Shown: positions 1 through 9,289, numbered from the stretch's first letter. The stretch is DNA of 64,000 nt from Bacteroides clarus YIT 12056 (GCF_900129655.1 NZ_FQWK01000006.1:186001-250000); one strand, 5' to 3'. Notes: generated by a model not told the origin, from the letters alone. Numbers and translations are program-made.

Positions 1-1105
1 CCTTATTTGCTTTTCTCCAATCCTTAAATAAATCCTTCACAAATAATATCCAACCGACACAACCTACTCCCGCCAAGAATACAAAGCCTATAAGAATCAT
101 AATCTTATTAGGTTTGGCGGCACGTAACGGTACCGTAGCCGGTTGTACAACCGTATATACCGGAGTAATCTCCTGCACCTTGGCTCTTGCCATTTGCAAT
201 TGTCCGGAAACCTGCGTATAAACGGTATACGCCAACTCCACCTCATTCTTCAAACGCTCCTGTTCGGCACGATAGCTTAACAGAACCACATTCTGATTAG
301 CATCCGCGAAAGTAGCATATTTTTTCTGAGCGTTCTGATAATCAGCTTTTGCTTCGTTATAAAGTTTTTCAGTAAAAGCTAAATCATGACGGGCTTTATT
401 GGTACGGTAATCTGTGATATAATTCTGCAAACAACGCATGACGGTATCAGTCAGCGAAGCGGAAATCAAAGGATCCTGCATGGTAACCTCTAAAGTCGTA
501 ACTCCGGTTTTCTTATCAATCGTAACCAAAATACGTTTACTCAAAGCCTCCGCTACCCTTGTTTCGTCCAATGTCAAACGGAACGGATCGATTTTTCCTT
601 CTTTTTTCTCCGGTTTATCCTTAAACAAAGACAATGTCCACCCCAAAGCCTTGAATGGCGCAGATACCACAGTACCCATCCATGATGAACGTTGGTATTT
701 ATCCAGATAAGCGTATAAAGTCGTGTCGATTTTTCCTTTTTGATCTTTGACCTTTACATCAAACAGCTCCAACAGAAAAGGAGTCGACTTGACAATATCA
801 GGATACAATTCGGGTGACAAGGCATCCTCTCCGGCAGAAGCACCACCTAAATTGATTCCGGCCATGGCAGCCAATGCTCCCATGCTTCCGGCATTCATTT
901 TACTGGCGCTTTCGGGAGCTAACGTCACCTCCGTAGAATATTCTTTAGGAATACTGAACCCCACAATCAGCCCTATCACTGCGGCAATACCACATACCTT
1001 ATAGAGCATTTTGCGTTCAGCCCATACTTTCTGAGCCAATTCTATCAAATCAATTTCCTGTTCCTCCGGTTTCTGCGGAGTTTCTTGTATTTTACCTTCG
1101 CTCAT
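1..1105 (-). CDS. Wzz-like chain length determinant protein (partial, C-terminus beyond window)
   Basis: Inner-membrane co-polymerase of the Wzz family, which sets polysaccharide chain length. About 368 codons are visible, starting MSEGKIQETPQKPEEQEIDL. A first membrane segment lies near residues 34-53, followed by a long periplasmic region rich in charged helices, and a second membrane segment near residues 333-354 that ends GYYLFVKDLFKDW. This two-TM hairpin is the family layout. The frame is still open at base 1, so only a few residues are likely to be missing. Its start lies 8 bases past the stop of the Wza-like gene, so the two are co-transcribed leftward, with more locus genes expected outside the window. 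No tyrosine-kinase domain is visible. Confidence 0.88.
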   Translation of the reverse strand, partial: MSEGKIQETPQKPEEQEIDLIELAQKVWAERKMLYKVCGIAAVIGLIVGFSIPKEYSTEVTLAPESASKMNAGSMGALAAMAGINLGGASAGEDALSPELYPDIVKSTPFLLELFDVKVKDQKGKIDTTLYAYLDKYQRSSWMGTVVSAPFKALGWTLSLFKDKPEKKEGKIDPFRLTLDETRVAEALSKRILVTIDKKTGVTTLEVTMQDPLISASLTDTVMRCLQNYITDYRTNKARHDLAFTEKLYNEAKADYQNAQKKYATFADANQNVVLLSYRAEQERLKNEVELAYTVYTQVSGQLQMARAKVQEITPVYTVVQPATVPLRAAKPNKIMILIGFVFLAGVGCVGWILFVKDLFKDWRKANK

Positions 1106-1113
1106 TGTCTTTA

Positions 1114-3627
1114 TTACTTAAAGAGATTAACCAAAGTAGCAATCATAGTACCCAAAGTGGCAACAGAAGTACCCATACCTACCATTTCAGCCACACTCAT
1201 ACGCTTGCTCGGGTCTTTGCTCGGAACTATAATCTCGCATCCCGGCTCGATTGCCGTTTTACTTCCGGAGCGTATGCGGGATACGGTACCATTCATGTAA
1301 ACCACAAAAGCGTCGCGCTTCTTGGCATTCGTTGCATATCCGCCGGCCTGATTGATATAGAAGCGGCTGTTTTCACCTTCTTTATACAGCACCGTGTTAG
1401 GATACATCACGGCGCCATTGATTTTTACAGTACTTACATATTCAGGGATAAACAATATATCTCCCTCACGCAGTACCATATCATAATCCGACCCCGGATT
1501 CTTCAGAGCTTCATCCAAGTGAATACCTACCGTATATACATATAAAGTAGTTGAATCGGCACCAACCTTTACAGCCATACGGGTAGCATCTTCCTTTCTG
1601 CGAAGTTCTTCTTCTGACATTTTACGAATGAGACGGGCACCTCTTACATAAGCATCGGACGTAACCCCGCCGGCTTTAGCGACCAAGTCACTCAAACGTT
1701 CGTTCTTCTTGGACAAAGCGTAAGTACCGGTAAACAACGCCTCGCCTATTATCCCCACATTCTTCTGCTTGCGATAAGCGGGGCTTTTACGGACATAAAC
1801 TTCATCAAAAGGTTCCAAATAGAAGTTCTCGCTTCCCTCACCTATCAGCAAACCGTCTTTCAAATCAAATGTAAAAGTCTGACCGACCACATTACTGTCA
1901 TCCGTACTCTTAGGAGACTTGATGCGTCGTGAAACATCTATTTTAGTTGTCGAAGCTGCCTCAAGCAAACCGCCGGATTGCAGCACCAAGTCCTCAATGG
2001 TCATCTTATCCGCATAAAGATAAGTACCCGGATCTGCAACCTCACCGTGAATAGTCACCGTAGGATCTTCTCTCAAATCCTGAATGCTGGGAATATAAAG
2101 TATATCATTCTTCTGCAAAGGAATATCCGCAACCACACCTTTCAACAAGCCTTTCAGGTCTATTGAAATCACCTCACGAGTCAAATCCTCATGCTCACGA
2201 TTGATTACGGCGCGATTTAAGAAAGCGTCCCCACGTACGCCTTCCGCTTTCTTTATCAATTGCTTCACGGTATTTACCTCTCCGCTCAACTGATACAGAC
2301 CTTCACGATAAACAGCACCGCGAATCTCCACACGATTTTCGAAACGATTGAGAACCGAATCCACGGTAAGTACATCGCCATCCTCAAGACGGAATACCGA
2401 ATAATCCATTTCGTCCACATTGAAAATCTGATGTTCACGTCCGCTCCTACGTACAAGACGGATAGCTTTTTTATATGCATCGCCCGTAAATCCACCGGCA
2501 TATCTCAGCAAAGTGCCGATTGTTTCCGTAGGCTTCATCTCATAATACATGGGGCGTTTTACCTTACCCAATATCTGAACCAATGTCTGGTAGGGATTAA
2601 CGAGAATCACATCACCGTCCTGCAAACGGATATCATCTTTCAACCGACCTTCCATGATAAAATCATAGATATCCAAATCGGCAACCGTCTTTCCGTCGCG
2701 TATCACCTTTATACTGCGAAGACTGCCGATTTTATTCACTCCGCCCGCCCAATACAAAGCATGGAAAACGGACGCGAATGAAGAAAGCGTATAAGTACCC
2801 GGCACGGCAACCTCACCCATAACGTTCACCTGAATGGAACGGATTTCACCCAATGTCAATTTTATTTGGGTATTGGGAGTTTCCCCCGTAACACCGGCAT
2901 ATATTTTAGCGAACTCACGCTTCAAATAATCATTGGCTTCCTTTACGGTCTTTCCACTCAGATAAACCGGGCCCAGATTCTCGATTTGCACAGTACCTTC
3001 AGGCGCGATTGTTTCACGAATCGTATTCTGGGAAGCTCCCCAAACGTCGATGATAACCTCATCGCCTGCACCCAGACGATAATTGCTCGGAGTCGCTACA
3101 TTTATATTAGGTTCAAAAGTAAGATACTCGTTATCAAAGATATTATGCCCGAAAATCTGTTGGGTAGGATCGACTTCCATAGCGTCCAGGTTATTATACC
3201 CGGTTTGTTCACTGCCATTCAACCCCATTCCATAACCGCTGCCTTGCTGGCTGGCTTTTGTCCGCAAACCCTTAATGCTTTGTTTTTTAGAGTTGAGCTC
3301 ATCCAAACCGGACTCATCCTGGGAGATATTCTTATTTTTATTTTCGTAAGTTTTCTGCGTACGCAAGCGGGAACTTGCCTCTCCCATGAAGTCAGCATCA
3401 TCTCCGGCGCTACCGTCCGATTTACCTGAATATTTAGACTGTATTCGCTGGATTTGCTCTTTCGTGACTCCTTTCTTCATCAATTCAACCAACATTTGTT
3501 GCTGTGTCTTCCCCTGACTCTGAGCCTCTTGCACATACAGAATGACTTGTTCATCCGTCATTTGTTGGGCAAATACCACACTTGACACTGTAAACATCAA
3601 CAAACACAATAGTATAAATTTGCGCAT
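1114..3627 (-). CDS. Polysaccharide export outer-membrane protein, Wza-like, SLBB repeats
   Basis: Outer-membrane export channel for a polysaccharide, 837 residues, much longer than E. coli Wza (about 380). A signal peptide (MRKFILLCLLMFTVSSVVFA) is followed by a charged linker. A Poly_export domain starts near residue 180 (YRLGAGDEVIIDVWG), then come several SLBB modules recognisable by repeated phrases such as GEVAVPGTYTLSSF, GAVYREGLYQLSGE, GEVADPGTYLYADK and GEALFTGTYALSKK. A hydrophobic C-terminal segment (VGMGTSVATLGTMIATLV) may span the membrane. It sits directly upstream of the Wzz-like gene and is preceded by a TACCTTTG promoter box. Long multi-SLBB forms like this are typical of Bacteroides. 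Confidence 0.92.
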   Translation of the reverse strand: MRKFILLCLLMFTVSSVVFAQQMTDEQVILYVQEAQSQGKTQQQMLVELMKKGVTKEQIQRIQSKYSGKSDGSAGDDADFMGEASSRLRTQKTYENKNKNISQDESGLDELNSKKQSIKGLRTKASQQGSGYGMGLNGSEQTGYNNLDAMEVDPTQQIFGHNIFDNEYLTFEPNINVATPSNYRLGAGDEVIIDVWGASQNTIRETIAPEGTVQIENLGPVYLSGKTVKEANDYLKREFAKIYAGVTGETPNTQIKLTLGEIRSIQVNVMGEVAVPGTYTLSSFASVFHALYWAGGVNKIGSLRSIKVIRDGKTVADLDIYDFIMEGRLKDDIRLQDGDVILVNPYQTLVQILGKVKRPMYYEMKPTETIGTLLRYAGGFTGDAYKKAIRLVRRSGREHQIFNVDEMDYSVFRLEDGDVLTVDSVLNRFENRVEIRGAVYREGLYQLSGEVNTVKQLIKKAEGVRGDAFLNRAVINREHEDLTREVISIDLKGLLKGVVADIPLQKNDILYIPSIQDLREDPTVTIHGEVADPGTYLYADKMTIEDLVLQSGGLLEAASTTKIDVSRRIKSPKSTDDSNVVGQTFTFDLKDGLLIGEGSENFYLEPFDEVYVRKSPAYRKQKNVGIIGEALFTGTYALSKKNERLSDLVAKAGGVTSDAYVRGARLIRKMSEEELRRKEDATRMAVKVGADSTTLYVYTVGIHLDEALKNPGSDYDMVLREGDILFIPEYVSTVKINGAVMYPNTVLYKEGENSRFYINQAGGYATNAKKRDAFVVYMNGTVSRIRSGSKTAIEPGCEIIVPSKDPSKRMSVAEMVGMGTSVATLGTMIATLVNLFK

Positions 3628-3679
3628 AAGTAAGATATTTGATTAATCTTTTAGTTATCTAGTAATGTTTTTTAATTGG

Positions 3680-3687
3680 GGACAAAG
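3680..3687 (-). promoter_or_regulatory. Promoter -7 box for the Wza-like/Wzz operon
   Basis: The minus strand reads TACCTTTG, matching the Bacteroides TAnnTTTG box, about 50 bases before the Wza-like start. No clear TTTG is seen 19-21 bases further up. The rest of 3628-3934 holds no gene I can support; a plus-strand 91-codon frame there resembles no protein. Confidence 0.5.
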
Positions 3688-3934
3688 GTAATACTTTATT
3701 TTCATAATATACATTTATTTCATTCTGAAGTTTCGGAAAAAGAATTAATTCCTTTCCTCAATACAGCCGGGGTTTCCATATGGCTGTCACTTACCGGAGA
3801 AGCCGTTTATCCCATCATCCCAACGAGGTTAAATGTTTTTACTTCATGCGCTACAACCGCAACGTGTTCGGTAACTCCTCATATTAAAGAAAGGCAGCCT
3901 TCCGGAAATATTTCTAAAAAATCGAGCAAATCTT

Positions 3935-3964
3935 TTTGCAAATTCAAATAAAGATGTACCTTTG
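3935..3964 (+). promoter_or_regulatory. Promoter of the tRNA-Thr gene
   Basis: TTTG at 3935-3938, an 18-base spacer, and TACCTTTG at 3957-3964 give a near-ideal Bacteroides housekeeping promoter. It ends 22 bases before the tRNA. Confidence 0.7.
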
Positions 3965-3986
3965 CACCCCGTAAAGAAATGCTATT

Positions 3987-4059
<73 letters not shown>

Positions 4060-4064
4060 CGACG

Positions 4065-4097
4065 AAAGACCGATATTAATCATATCGGTCTTTTTAT
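4065..4097 (+). terminator. Terminator after tRNA-Thr
   Basis: Inverted repeat AAAGACCGATAT ... ATATCGGTCTTT with a short loop, followed by T-rich sequence. Confidence 0.8.
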
Positions 4098-4170
4098 TTT
4101 TCCCACGAAGCGCTGCTCTATCCCTCACGAATAAAACAATAGAAGCATTCTCTTTATTTCAAAATCTTGC

Positions 4171-4178
4171 TAACTTTG
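4171..4178 (+). promoter_or_regulatory. Promoter -7 box for mltG
   Basis: TAACTTTG, a match to TAnnTTTG, 27 bases before the mltG ATG. No clear -33 TTTG is seen. Confidence 0.5.
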
Positions 4179-4204
4179 CCCAACTCAAAAACAATCAAGA
4201 TAAT

Positions 4205-5242
4205 ATGGACAAGAAGAAAAAAAGAATCCTTCTCGAAGCGCTGGCATTCATTCTGCTCATAGGCATTGCAGGCGCAGGAACAGTGTATTACTATCTGTTC
4301 GCCCCGCAATTTCATCCGCAAAAGACAACTTATATCTACGTAGACCGTGACGATACGGCAGACTCCATATATAATAAGGTGAAAGCACAAGGAAATCCCA
4401 ACAGTTTCATCGGCTTCAAATGGATGTCCCAATGGCGCGATTACCCTCTCAACATCCACACCGGACGCTACGCGATACGTCCCGGCGAAAACGTATATCA
4501 TGTATTCAGCCGCTTCTACAGAGGTTACCAAGAGCCTATGAATCTGACAATAGGAAGCGTACGTACCCTGGACAAACTTGCACGCAGCGTAGGCAAACAA
4601 CTGATGATTGACTCCGCCGAAATAGCCGCAGTAATGAACGACTCGCTGTTCCGGCAACGACTGGGATACGAAAAAGAAACGATAGCCTGCCTTTTTATTC
4701 CCGAAACCTACCAGGTATATTGGGATATGAGCGTAGACGACTTCTTTAAGCGGATGCAGAAAGAACACCAAAAATTCTGGAACCAAGAACGGCGTAACAA
4801 AGCCCAAGCCATCGGTATGACCCCGGAAGAAGTATGTACCCTTGCTTCCATCGTCGAAGAAGAAACCAATAACAACCCGGAGAAGCCCATGGTTGCAGGC
4901 CTGTACATCAACCGCCTGCACACCGGAATGCCGCTTCAAGCCGACCCTACCATAAAGTTTGCCCTGCAAGACTTCGGCCTGCGCCGGATCTCCAATGCGC
5001 ATCTCGCTATCGATTCGCCCTACAACACTTACCGCAACCCCGGTTTGCCACCCGGTCCCATCCGCATTCCCTCTCCCATAGGTCTGGATGCGGTATTGAA
5101 CTACACCAGACACAACTATATTTACATGTGCGCCAAAGAAGATTTTTCCGGCACTCACAACTTTGCGTCCAACTATGCCGACCACATGAAAAATGCAAGA
5201 AAATACTGGAAAGCATTAAACGAAAGAAAGATTTTCAATTAA
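4205..5242 (+). CDS. mltG: Endolytic peptidoglycan transglycosylase MltG (YceG-like)
   Basis: Inner-membrane lytic transglycosylase that cuts nascent glycan strands and so ends their elongation. The 345-residue protein has a short basic N-terminus, one membrane anchor (residues about 9-33, ILLEALAFILLIGIAGAGTV), a LysM-like region and the YceG catalytic domain. The catalytic glutamate lies in the hallmark ASIVEEETNN, followed by AGLYINRLHTGMPLQADPT and the C-terminal PSPIGLDAVLNYT. Length and motif order are normal for the family. It has its own promoter and stands between the tRNA and the iorAB-paaK genes. Confidence 0.95.
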   Translation: MDKKKKRILLEALAFILLIGIAGAGTVYYYLFAPQFHPQKTTYIYVDRDDTADSIYNKVKAQGNPNSFIGFKWMSQWRDYPLNIHTGRYAIRPGENVYHVFSRFYRGYQEPMNLTIGSVRTLDKLARSVGKQLMIDSAEIAAVMNDSLFRQRLGYEKETIACLFIPETYQVYWDMSVDDFFKRMQKEHQKFWNQERRNKAQAIGMTPEEVCTLASIVEEETNNNPEKPMVAGLYINRLHTGMPLQADPTIKFALQDFGLRRISNAHLAIDSPYNTYRNPGLPPGPIRIPSPIGLDAVLNYTRHNYIYMCAKEDFSGTHNFASNYADHMKNARKYWKALNERKIFN

Positions 5243-5269
5243 TATTATAATAAAATAAAAGCAAAAAGC

Positions 5270-5277
5270 TATATTTG
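5270..5277 (+). promoter_or_regulatory. Promoter -7 box for iorA-iorB-paaK
   Basis: TATATTTG, a match to TAnnTTTG, 42 bases before the iorA ATG. Confidence 0.5.
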
Positions 5278-5319
5278 CGATTATTATTTAAACCGTGACT
5301 AACACTTAAACAATAAAAA

Positions 5320-6912
5320 ATGAGCAAGCAACTCTTACTTGGCGATGAAGCCATTGCACAAGCTGCATTAGACGCCGGACTTTCCGGCGTATACGCCTAT
5401 CCGGGCACTCCTTCGACGGAGATTACCGAATATATTCAAACAGCGCCGATTACTGCCGAAAAAGGTATCCACAACCGCTGGTGTTCCAACGAAAAGACCG
5501 CTATGGAAGCAGCCTTAGGAATGTCGTTCGCAGGAAAGCGTTCACTGGTCTGCATGAAACATGTAGGCATGAATGTGGCTGCCGACTGTTTTATCAACTC
5601 CGCCATTACCGGCGTTAAAGGCGGCACAATCGTCATTGCAGCCGACGACCCCAGCATGCATTCATCACAAAACGAACAAGATAGCCGATTCTACGGCGAC
5701 TTCGCTTTAATTCCGATGTATGAACCGAGCAACCAGCAAGAAGCCTACGATATGGTTTACAACGGATTTGCCTTTTCCGAGCAAACCGGCGAACCTCTGC
5801 TGATGCGCATGGTAACCCGTTTGGCACACTCCCGTTCCGGCGTGGAGCGGAAAGCGCAACAGCCCCAGAACGAAATCTCTTTCAGCGATGACCCTCGCCA
5901 GTTCATCCTGCTTCCCGGCAATGCCCGCAAACGCTACAAACAGCTATTGCAGCGCCAGGACGAATTCATCAAAGCATCGGAGAATTCACCATACAATAAG
6001 TATATTGACGGCCCTAACAAAAAACTCGGCGTCATAGCTTGCGGTATCGGATACAATTACCTCATGGAGAACTATCCCGAAGGCTGCGAATATCCGGTAT
6101 TAAAAATCGGTCAATACCCGCTTCCCAAGAAACAATTGACGCAACTTGTAGAAGCCTGTGATGAAATACTCGTACTGGAAGACGGGCAGCCGTTTGTAGA
6201 AAAACAGCTGAAAGGCTATCTCGGTATCGGCGTAAAAGTCAAAGGACGCTTGGACGGCACACTGTCACAAGACGGAGAATTGAATCCGGACAGCGTAGCA
6301 CGCGCCTTAGGCAAAGAAAACAAAGCCGAATTCGCAGTTCCGTCACTCGTGGAAATGCGCCCGCCCGCCTTGTGCGAAGGTTGCGGACACCGTGACATGT
6401 ATACCGTACTCACCGAAGTTCTGCGTGCAGAATATCCCGACCATAAAGTATTCAGCGACATCGGCTGTTACACATTAGGAGCCAACGCCCCTTTCAACGC
6501 CATCAATTCCTGCGTAGACATGGGAGCTTCCATTACAATGGCCAAAGGCGCCTCGGATGCGGGAGTACATCCTGCGGTTGCCGTTATCGGCGACTCCACA
6601 TTCACCCACTCCGGCATGACAGGATTGCTGGACTGCGTAAATGAAAACTCCAACGTCACCATCGTAATCTCCGACAACGAAACCACTGCCATGACCGGCG
6701 GACAAGATTCAGCCGGAACAGGCCGCCTCGAAGCTATCTGCGCAGGTATCGGCGTAGCGCCGGAACACATCCGCGTGGTAGTTCCATTGAAGAAGAACTA
6801 CGAGGAAATGAGACAAATCATCCGGGAAGAAATCGAGTTCCACGGAGTATCCGTCATTATCCCCCGAAGAGAATGTATTCAAACCTTAGCACGTAAGAAA
6901 CGAAACAAGTAA
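5320..6912 (+). CDS. iorA: Indolepyruvate ferredoxin oxidoreductase, alpha subunit
   Basis: Large subunit of the thiamine-diphosphate enzyme that converts aromatic 2-oxoacids (indolepyruvate, phenylpyruvate) plus CoA to aryl-acetyl-CoA, reducing ferredoxin. The N-terminal pyrimidine-binding domain begins GDEAIAQAALDAGLSGVYAY. The TPP domain carries PPALCEGCGHRDMY near residue 350 and GDSTFTHSGMTG near residue 423. At 530 residues it is shorter than the archaeal IorA I recall (about 600-650) and ends just after the TPP domain, so the C-terminal two-cluster ferredoxin domain is absent. iorB follows 4 bases later and an aryl-CoA ligase after that, fitting aromatic amino acid fermentation to aryl-acetates. 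Confidence 0.92.
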   Translation: MSKQLLLGDEAIAQAALDAGLSGVYAYPGTPSTEITEYIQTAPITAEKGIHNRWCSNEKTAMEAALGMSFAGKRSLVCMKHVGMNVAADCFINSAITGVKGGTIVIAADDPSMHSSQNEQDSRFYGDFALIPMYEPSNQQEAYDMVYNGFAFSEQTGEPLLMRMVTRLAHSRSGVERKAQQPQNEISFSDDPRQFILLPGNARKRYKQLLQRQDEFIKASENSPYNKYIDGPNKKLGVIACGIGYNYLMENYPEGCEYPVLKIGQYPLPKKQLTQLVEACDEILVLEDGQPFVEKQLKGYLGIGVKVKGRLDGTLSQDGELNPDSVARALGKENKAEFAVPSLVEMRPPALCEGCGHRDMYTVLTEVLRAEYPDHKVFSDIGCYTLGANAPFNAINSCVDMGASITMAKGASDAGVHPAVAVIGDSTFTHSGMTGLLDCVNENSNVTIVISDNETTAMTGGQDSAGTGRLEAICAGIGVAPEHIRVVVPLKKNYEEMRQIIREEIEFHGVSVIIPRRECIQTLARKKRNK

Positions 6913-6916
6913 AACC

Positions 6917-7498
6917 ATGAAAAAAGACATTATACTTTCCGGCGTAGGTGGACAAGGTATCCTCTCTATCGCCACCGTAATCGGCCAGGCAGCCCTGAAA
7001 GACGGGTTATACATGAAACAAGCCGAAGTACACGGAATGAGCCAGCGAGGCGGCGACGTACAGTCCAACCTTCGCATCAGCGACCGCCCCATCGCTTCCG
7101 ACCTCATCCCTACGGGCAAATGCGACCTTATCATATCCCTGGAACCGATGGAAGCGTTGCGTTATCTCCCCTACCTCAGTCCCGAAGGTTGGCTGGTAAC
7201 CAACGAGGCTCCTTTCATCAATATTCCCCGCTATCCTGCCGAAGAAGCGCTCAAGGCCGAACTTGACAAACTTCCTCACAAGATTGTGTTGAACGTAAAC
7301 GAAGTAGCCAAAGAAACAGGTTCTCCCCGCGTAGCCAACATCGTGTTGCTGGGAGCTACCATTCCGTTCCTCGGCATTGATTACCAGAAAGTACAGGACA
7401 GCATTCGCGACATCTTCCAGCGTAAAGGCGAAGCTATTGTAGAATTGAACCTCAAAGCGCTGGCTGCCGGTAAGGAAATCGCAGAAAACCTGATGTAA
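6917..7498 (+). CDS. iorB: Indolepyruvate oxidoreductase, beta (gamma-domain) subunit
   Basis: Small subunit that completes the IorAB enzyme. The 193 residues form a POR/KOR gamma domain: N-terminal DIILSGVGGQGILSIATVIG (glycine-rich loop), then EVHGMSQRGGDVQSNLRI, the family signature near residues 35-55. It starts 4 bases after iorA, so translational coupling is likely. The same fold appears in this window in the gamma subunit at 57342; the two differ in partner and probably in substrate. Confidence 0.93.
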   Translation: MKKDIILSGVGGQGILSIATVIGQAALKDGLYMKQAEVHGMSQRGGDVQSNLRISDRPIASDLIPTGKCDLIISLEPMEALRYLPYLSPEGWLVTNEAPFINIPRYPAEEALKAELDKLPHKIVLNVNEVAKETGSPRVANIVLLGATIPFLGIDYQKVQDSIRDIFQRKGEAIVELNLKALAAGKEIAENLM

Positions 7499-7516
7499 AT
7501 CCAAATTTCAATAACC

Positions 7517-8824
7517 ATGAACGACAAATACTGGGAAGAAGAGATAGAAACCATGCCGCGTGAGAAGTTGCGTGAACTGCAACTTCAGCGGCTTAAAAAG
7601 ACAATCGGTATTGCTGCAAATTCTCCCTATTACAAACAAGTATTTCAAGAACACGGTATTACGGCGGACAGTATCCGGTCGGTAGAAGATATCCGGAAAA
7701 TCCCGTTCACCACCAAAGCGGACATGCGCGCCAACTATCCTTTCGGACTTGTGGCAGGTAATATGCACGAAGACGGCGTACGCATCCACTCTTCCAGCGG
7801 AACCACAGGTACCCCTACCGTCATTGTCCATTCCCGGCACGACCTGGACTCTTGGGCGAATCTCGTGGCACGCTGCCTGTACACAGTCGGCATCCGTAAA
7901 ACCGATGTGTTCCAAAACAGCTCCGGATACGGTATGTTTACCGGCGGATTAGGTTTTCAATACGGAGCCGAACGCCTCGGGGCGCTGACCGTACCCGCAG
8001 CGGCCGGTAACAGCAAGCGGCAAATCAAATTCATCATGGATTTCAAAACCACCGCCCTGCATGCCATCCCCAGCTATGCCATACGTTTGGCGGAAGTATT
8101 TCAGGAAGAAGGCATCGACCCGGCATCGACCACACTGAAGACGCTTGTCATCGGAGCCGAACCGCATACGGACGAACAACGCAAGAAGATTGAACGGATG
8201 TTAGGCGTCAAAGCTTATAACAGTTTCGGAATGACCGAGATGAACGGCCCCGGAGTCGCCTTTGAGTGTACCGAACAAAACGGCATGCACTTCTGGGAAG
8301 ACTGCTATCTGGTTGAAATCATCAATCCCGAAACCGGCGAACCCGTTCCCGACGGCGAAATCGGGGAATTGGTACTGACCACCCTCGACCGTGAAATGAT
8401 GCCGCTGATACGCTACCGCACACGCGATCTCACCCGCATACTTCCCGGCAAATGCCCTTGCGGACGTACACACCTTCGTATCGACCGTATCAAAGGCCGC
8501 AGTGACGATATGTTCATCATCAAGGGCGTCAACATCTTCCCCATGCAGGTGGAAAAGGTATTGGTACAGTTCCCCGAACTGGGCAGCAACTACCTCATTA
8601 CTTTGGAAACCATCAACAATCAAGATGAAATGATTGTAGAAGTGGAACTCAGCGATTTATCTACCGACAACTATATAGAACTGGAGAAAATACGCAAAGC
8701 CATCTCCCGTCAGCTGAAAGATGAAATCCTTGTCACCCCTAAAGTGAAACTCGTCAAGAAAGGCTCCCTGCCTCAAAGCGAAGGAAAAGCCGTCAGAGTA
8801 AAAGACTTACGAGACAATAAATAA
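7517..8824 (+). CDS. paaK: Phenylacetate-CoA ligase family (aryl-CoA ligase)
   Basis: Adenylate-forming ligase of the PaaK family, 435 residues. The AMP/ATP loop is SSSGTTGTPTVIVHSRHD (near residues 91-108). Other motifs are YNSFGMTEMNGPG, the acceptor-site RYRTRDLTRI and a C-terminal domain with IKGRSDDMFIIKGVNIFP. The family joins phenylacetate or related aryl acids to CoA with ATP. Beside iorAB it may run in reverse, recovering ATP from aryl-acetyl-CoA and releasing phenylacetate or indoleacetate, or it may activate imported acids; the sequence cannot tell which. It is the last gene of the unit; the terminator at 8901 lies downstream. Confidence 0.92.
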   Translation: MNDKYWEEEIETMPREKLRELQLQRLKKTIGIAANSPYYKQVFQEHGITADSIRSVEDIRKIPFTTKADMRANYPFGLVAGNMHEDGVRIHSSSGTTGTPTVIVHSRHDLDSWANLVARCLYTVGIRKTDVFQNSSGYGMFTGGLGFQYGAERLGALTVPAAAGNSKRQIKFIMDFKTTALHAIPSYAIRLAEVFQEEGIDPASTTLKTLVIGAEPHTDEQRKKIERMLGVKAYNSFGMTEMNGPGVAFECTEQNGMHFWEDCYLVEIINPETGEPVPDGEIGELVLTTLDREMMPLIRYRTRDLTRILPGKCPCGRTHLRIDRIKGRSDDMFIIKGVNIFPMQVEKVLVQFPELGSNYLITLETINNQDEMIVEVELSDLSTDNYIELEKIRKAISRQLKDEILVTPKVKLVKKGSLPQSEGKAVRVKDLRDNK

Positions 8825-8835
8825 CATTTTGCCAA

Positions 8836-8880
8836 TACTTTCCGCGTTATTATACTACAATATTAACAACGCGGAAAGTA
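8836..8880. repeat. 13-bp perfect inverted repeat after paaK
   Basis: TACTTTCCGCGTT (8836-8848) and its exact complement at 8868-8880 around a 19-base A/T loop. No T-run follows on either strand, so it is not a classical terminator. It may protect the paaK mRNA 3' end. Confidence 0.6.
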
Positions 8881-8900
8881 CCGCAGCAAAAGCAAAAAAG

Positions 8901-8944
8901 AAAGAGGAACGGTAGTCAACCAAGATTACCGTTCCTCTTTTATA
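8901..8944. terminator. Bidirectional terminator shared by paaK and 6S RNA
   Basis: A 17-bp stem (8901-8917 with 8924-8940, core GAGGAACGGTA/TACCGTTCCTC, one wobble) with a 6-base loop. T-rich sequence follows on both strands, so it can stop paaK from the left and the 6S transcript from the right. Confidence 0.85.
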
Positions 8945-9124
8945 GAAAGCCGCACCGATGATGTGATGAAACTCCGTATGACATGATTTGAGTGCCCGTC
9001 CTCTTTGTAATCCACCGACTCAAGAGTTACCCCGAAGGGCGTGGCCCGCCATTAAGAACTGAAGCTTGTCTCGGTATTTCATTAAAATTGATGAGTTTCC
9101 CGATCCAATCAATGCGGCTATTTT
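8945..9124 (-). ncRNA. ssrS: 6S RNA (Bacteroidales-1 type)
   Basis: No protein fits 8945-9289, but the minus strand has a complete RNA gene: a TACCTTTG box at 9140-9133, a start near 9124, about 180 bases of RNA, and a strong terminator at 8901-8940. The ends pair (AGCCGCA at 9119-9113 with TGCGGCT at 8954-8948), and a second closing stem pairs GAAACTC with GAGTTTC around a large interior. It lies just downstream of rplT, where the Bacteroidales-1 motif, later assigned to 6S RNA, is known to occur. 6S RNA imitates an open promoter and sequesters RNA polymerase. The identification rests on position, size and fold; the exact ends are estimates. Confidence 0.8.
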
Positions 9125-9132
9125 TTCTACTT

Positions 9133-9140
9133 CAAAGGTA
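9133..9140 (-). promoter_or_regulatory. Promoter -7 box of 6S RNA
   Basis: The minus strand reads TACCTTTG, about 8 bases before the inferred RNA start. A weaker CTTGTTTC lies upstream in place of TTTG. Confidence 0.6.
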
Positions 9141-9289
9141 GTGAGTTTCTATGAAAGAAACAAGAAAAACAAGAAAATTGTTTGCCTGCATCCAATGTTT
9201 TCACACTTCCTCACTATCGCTAAAAGCAAAAAGCGCCGATTACGTAGTTGTAATCAGCGCCTTGCAGTTTTTTTATTCTTTACCTCAGC

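Noticed and set aside
3676..3951. 91-codon plus-strand frame before the tRNA
   Set aside because: No homology-like pattern, no ribosome-binding signal, and it overlaps the tRNA promoter.
4154..5185. 343-codon minus-strand frame over mltG
   Set aside because: Shadow of mltG; the mltG frame carries all catalytic motifs and a promoter.
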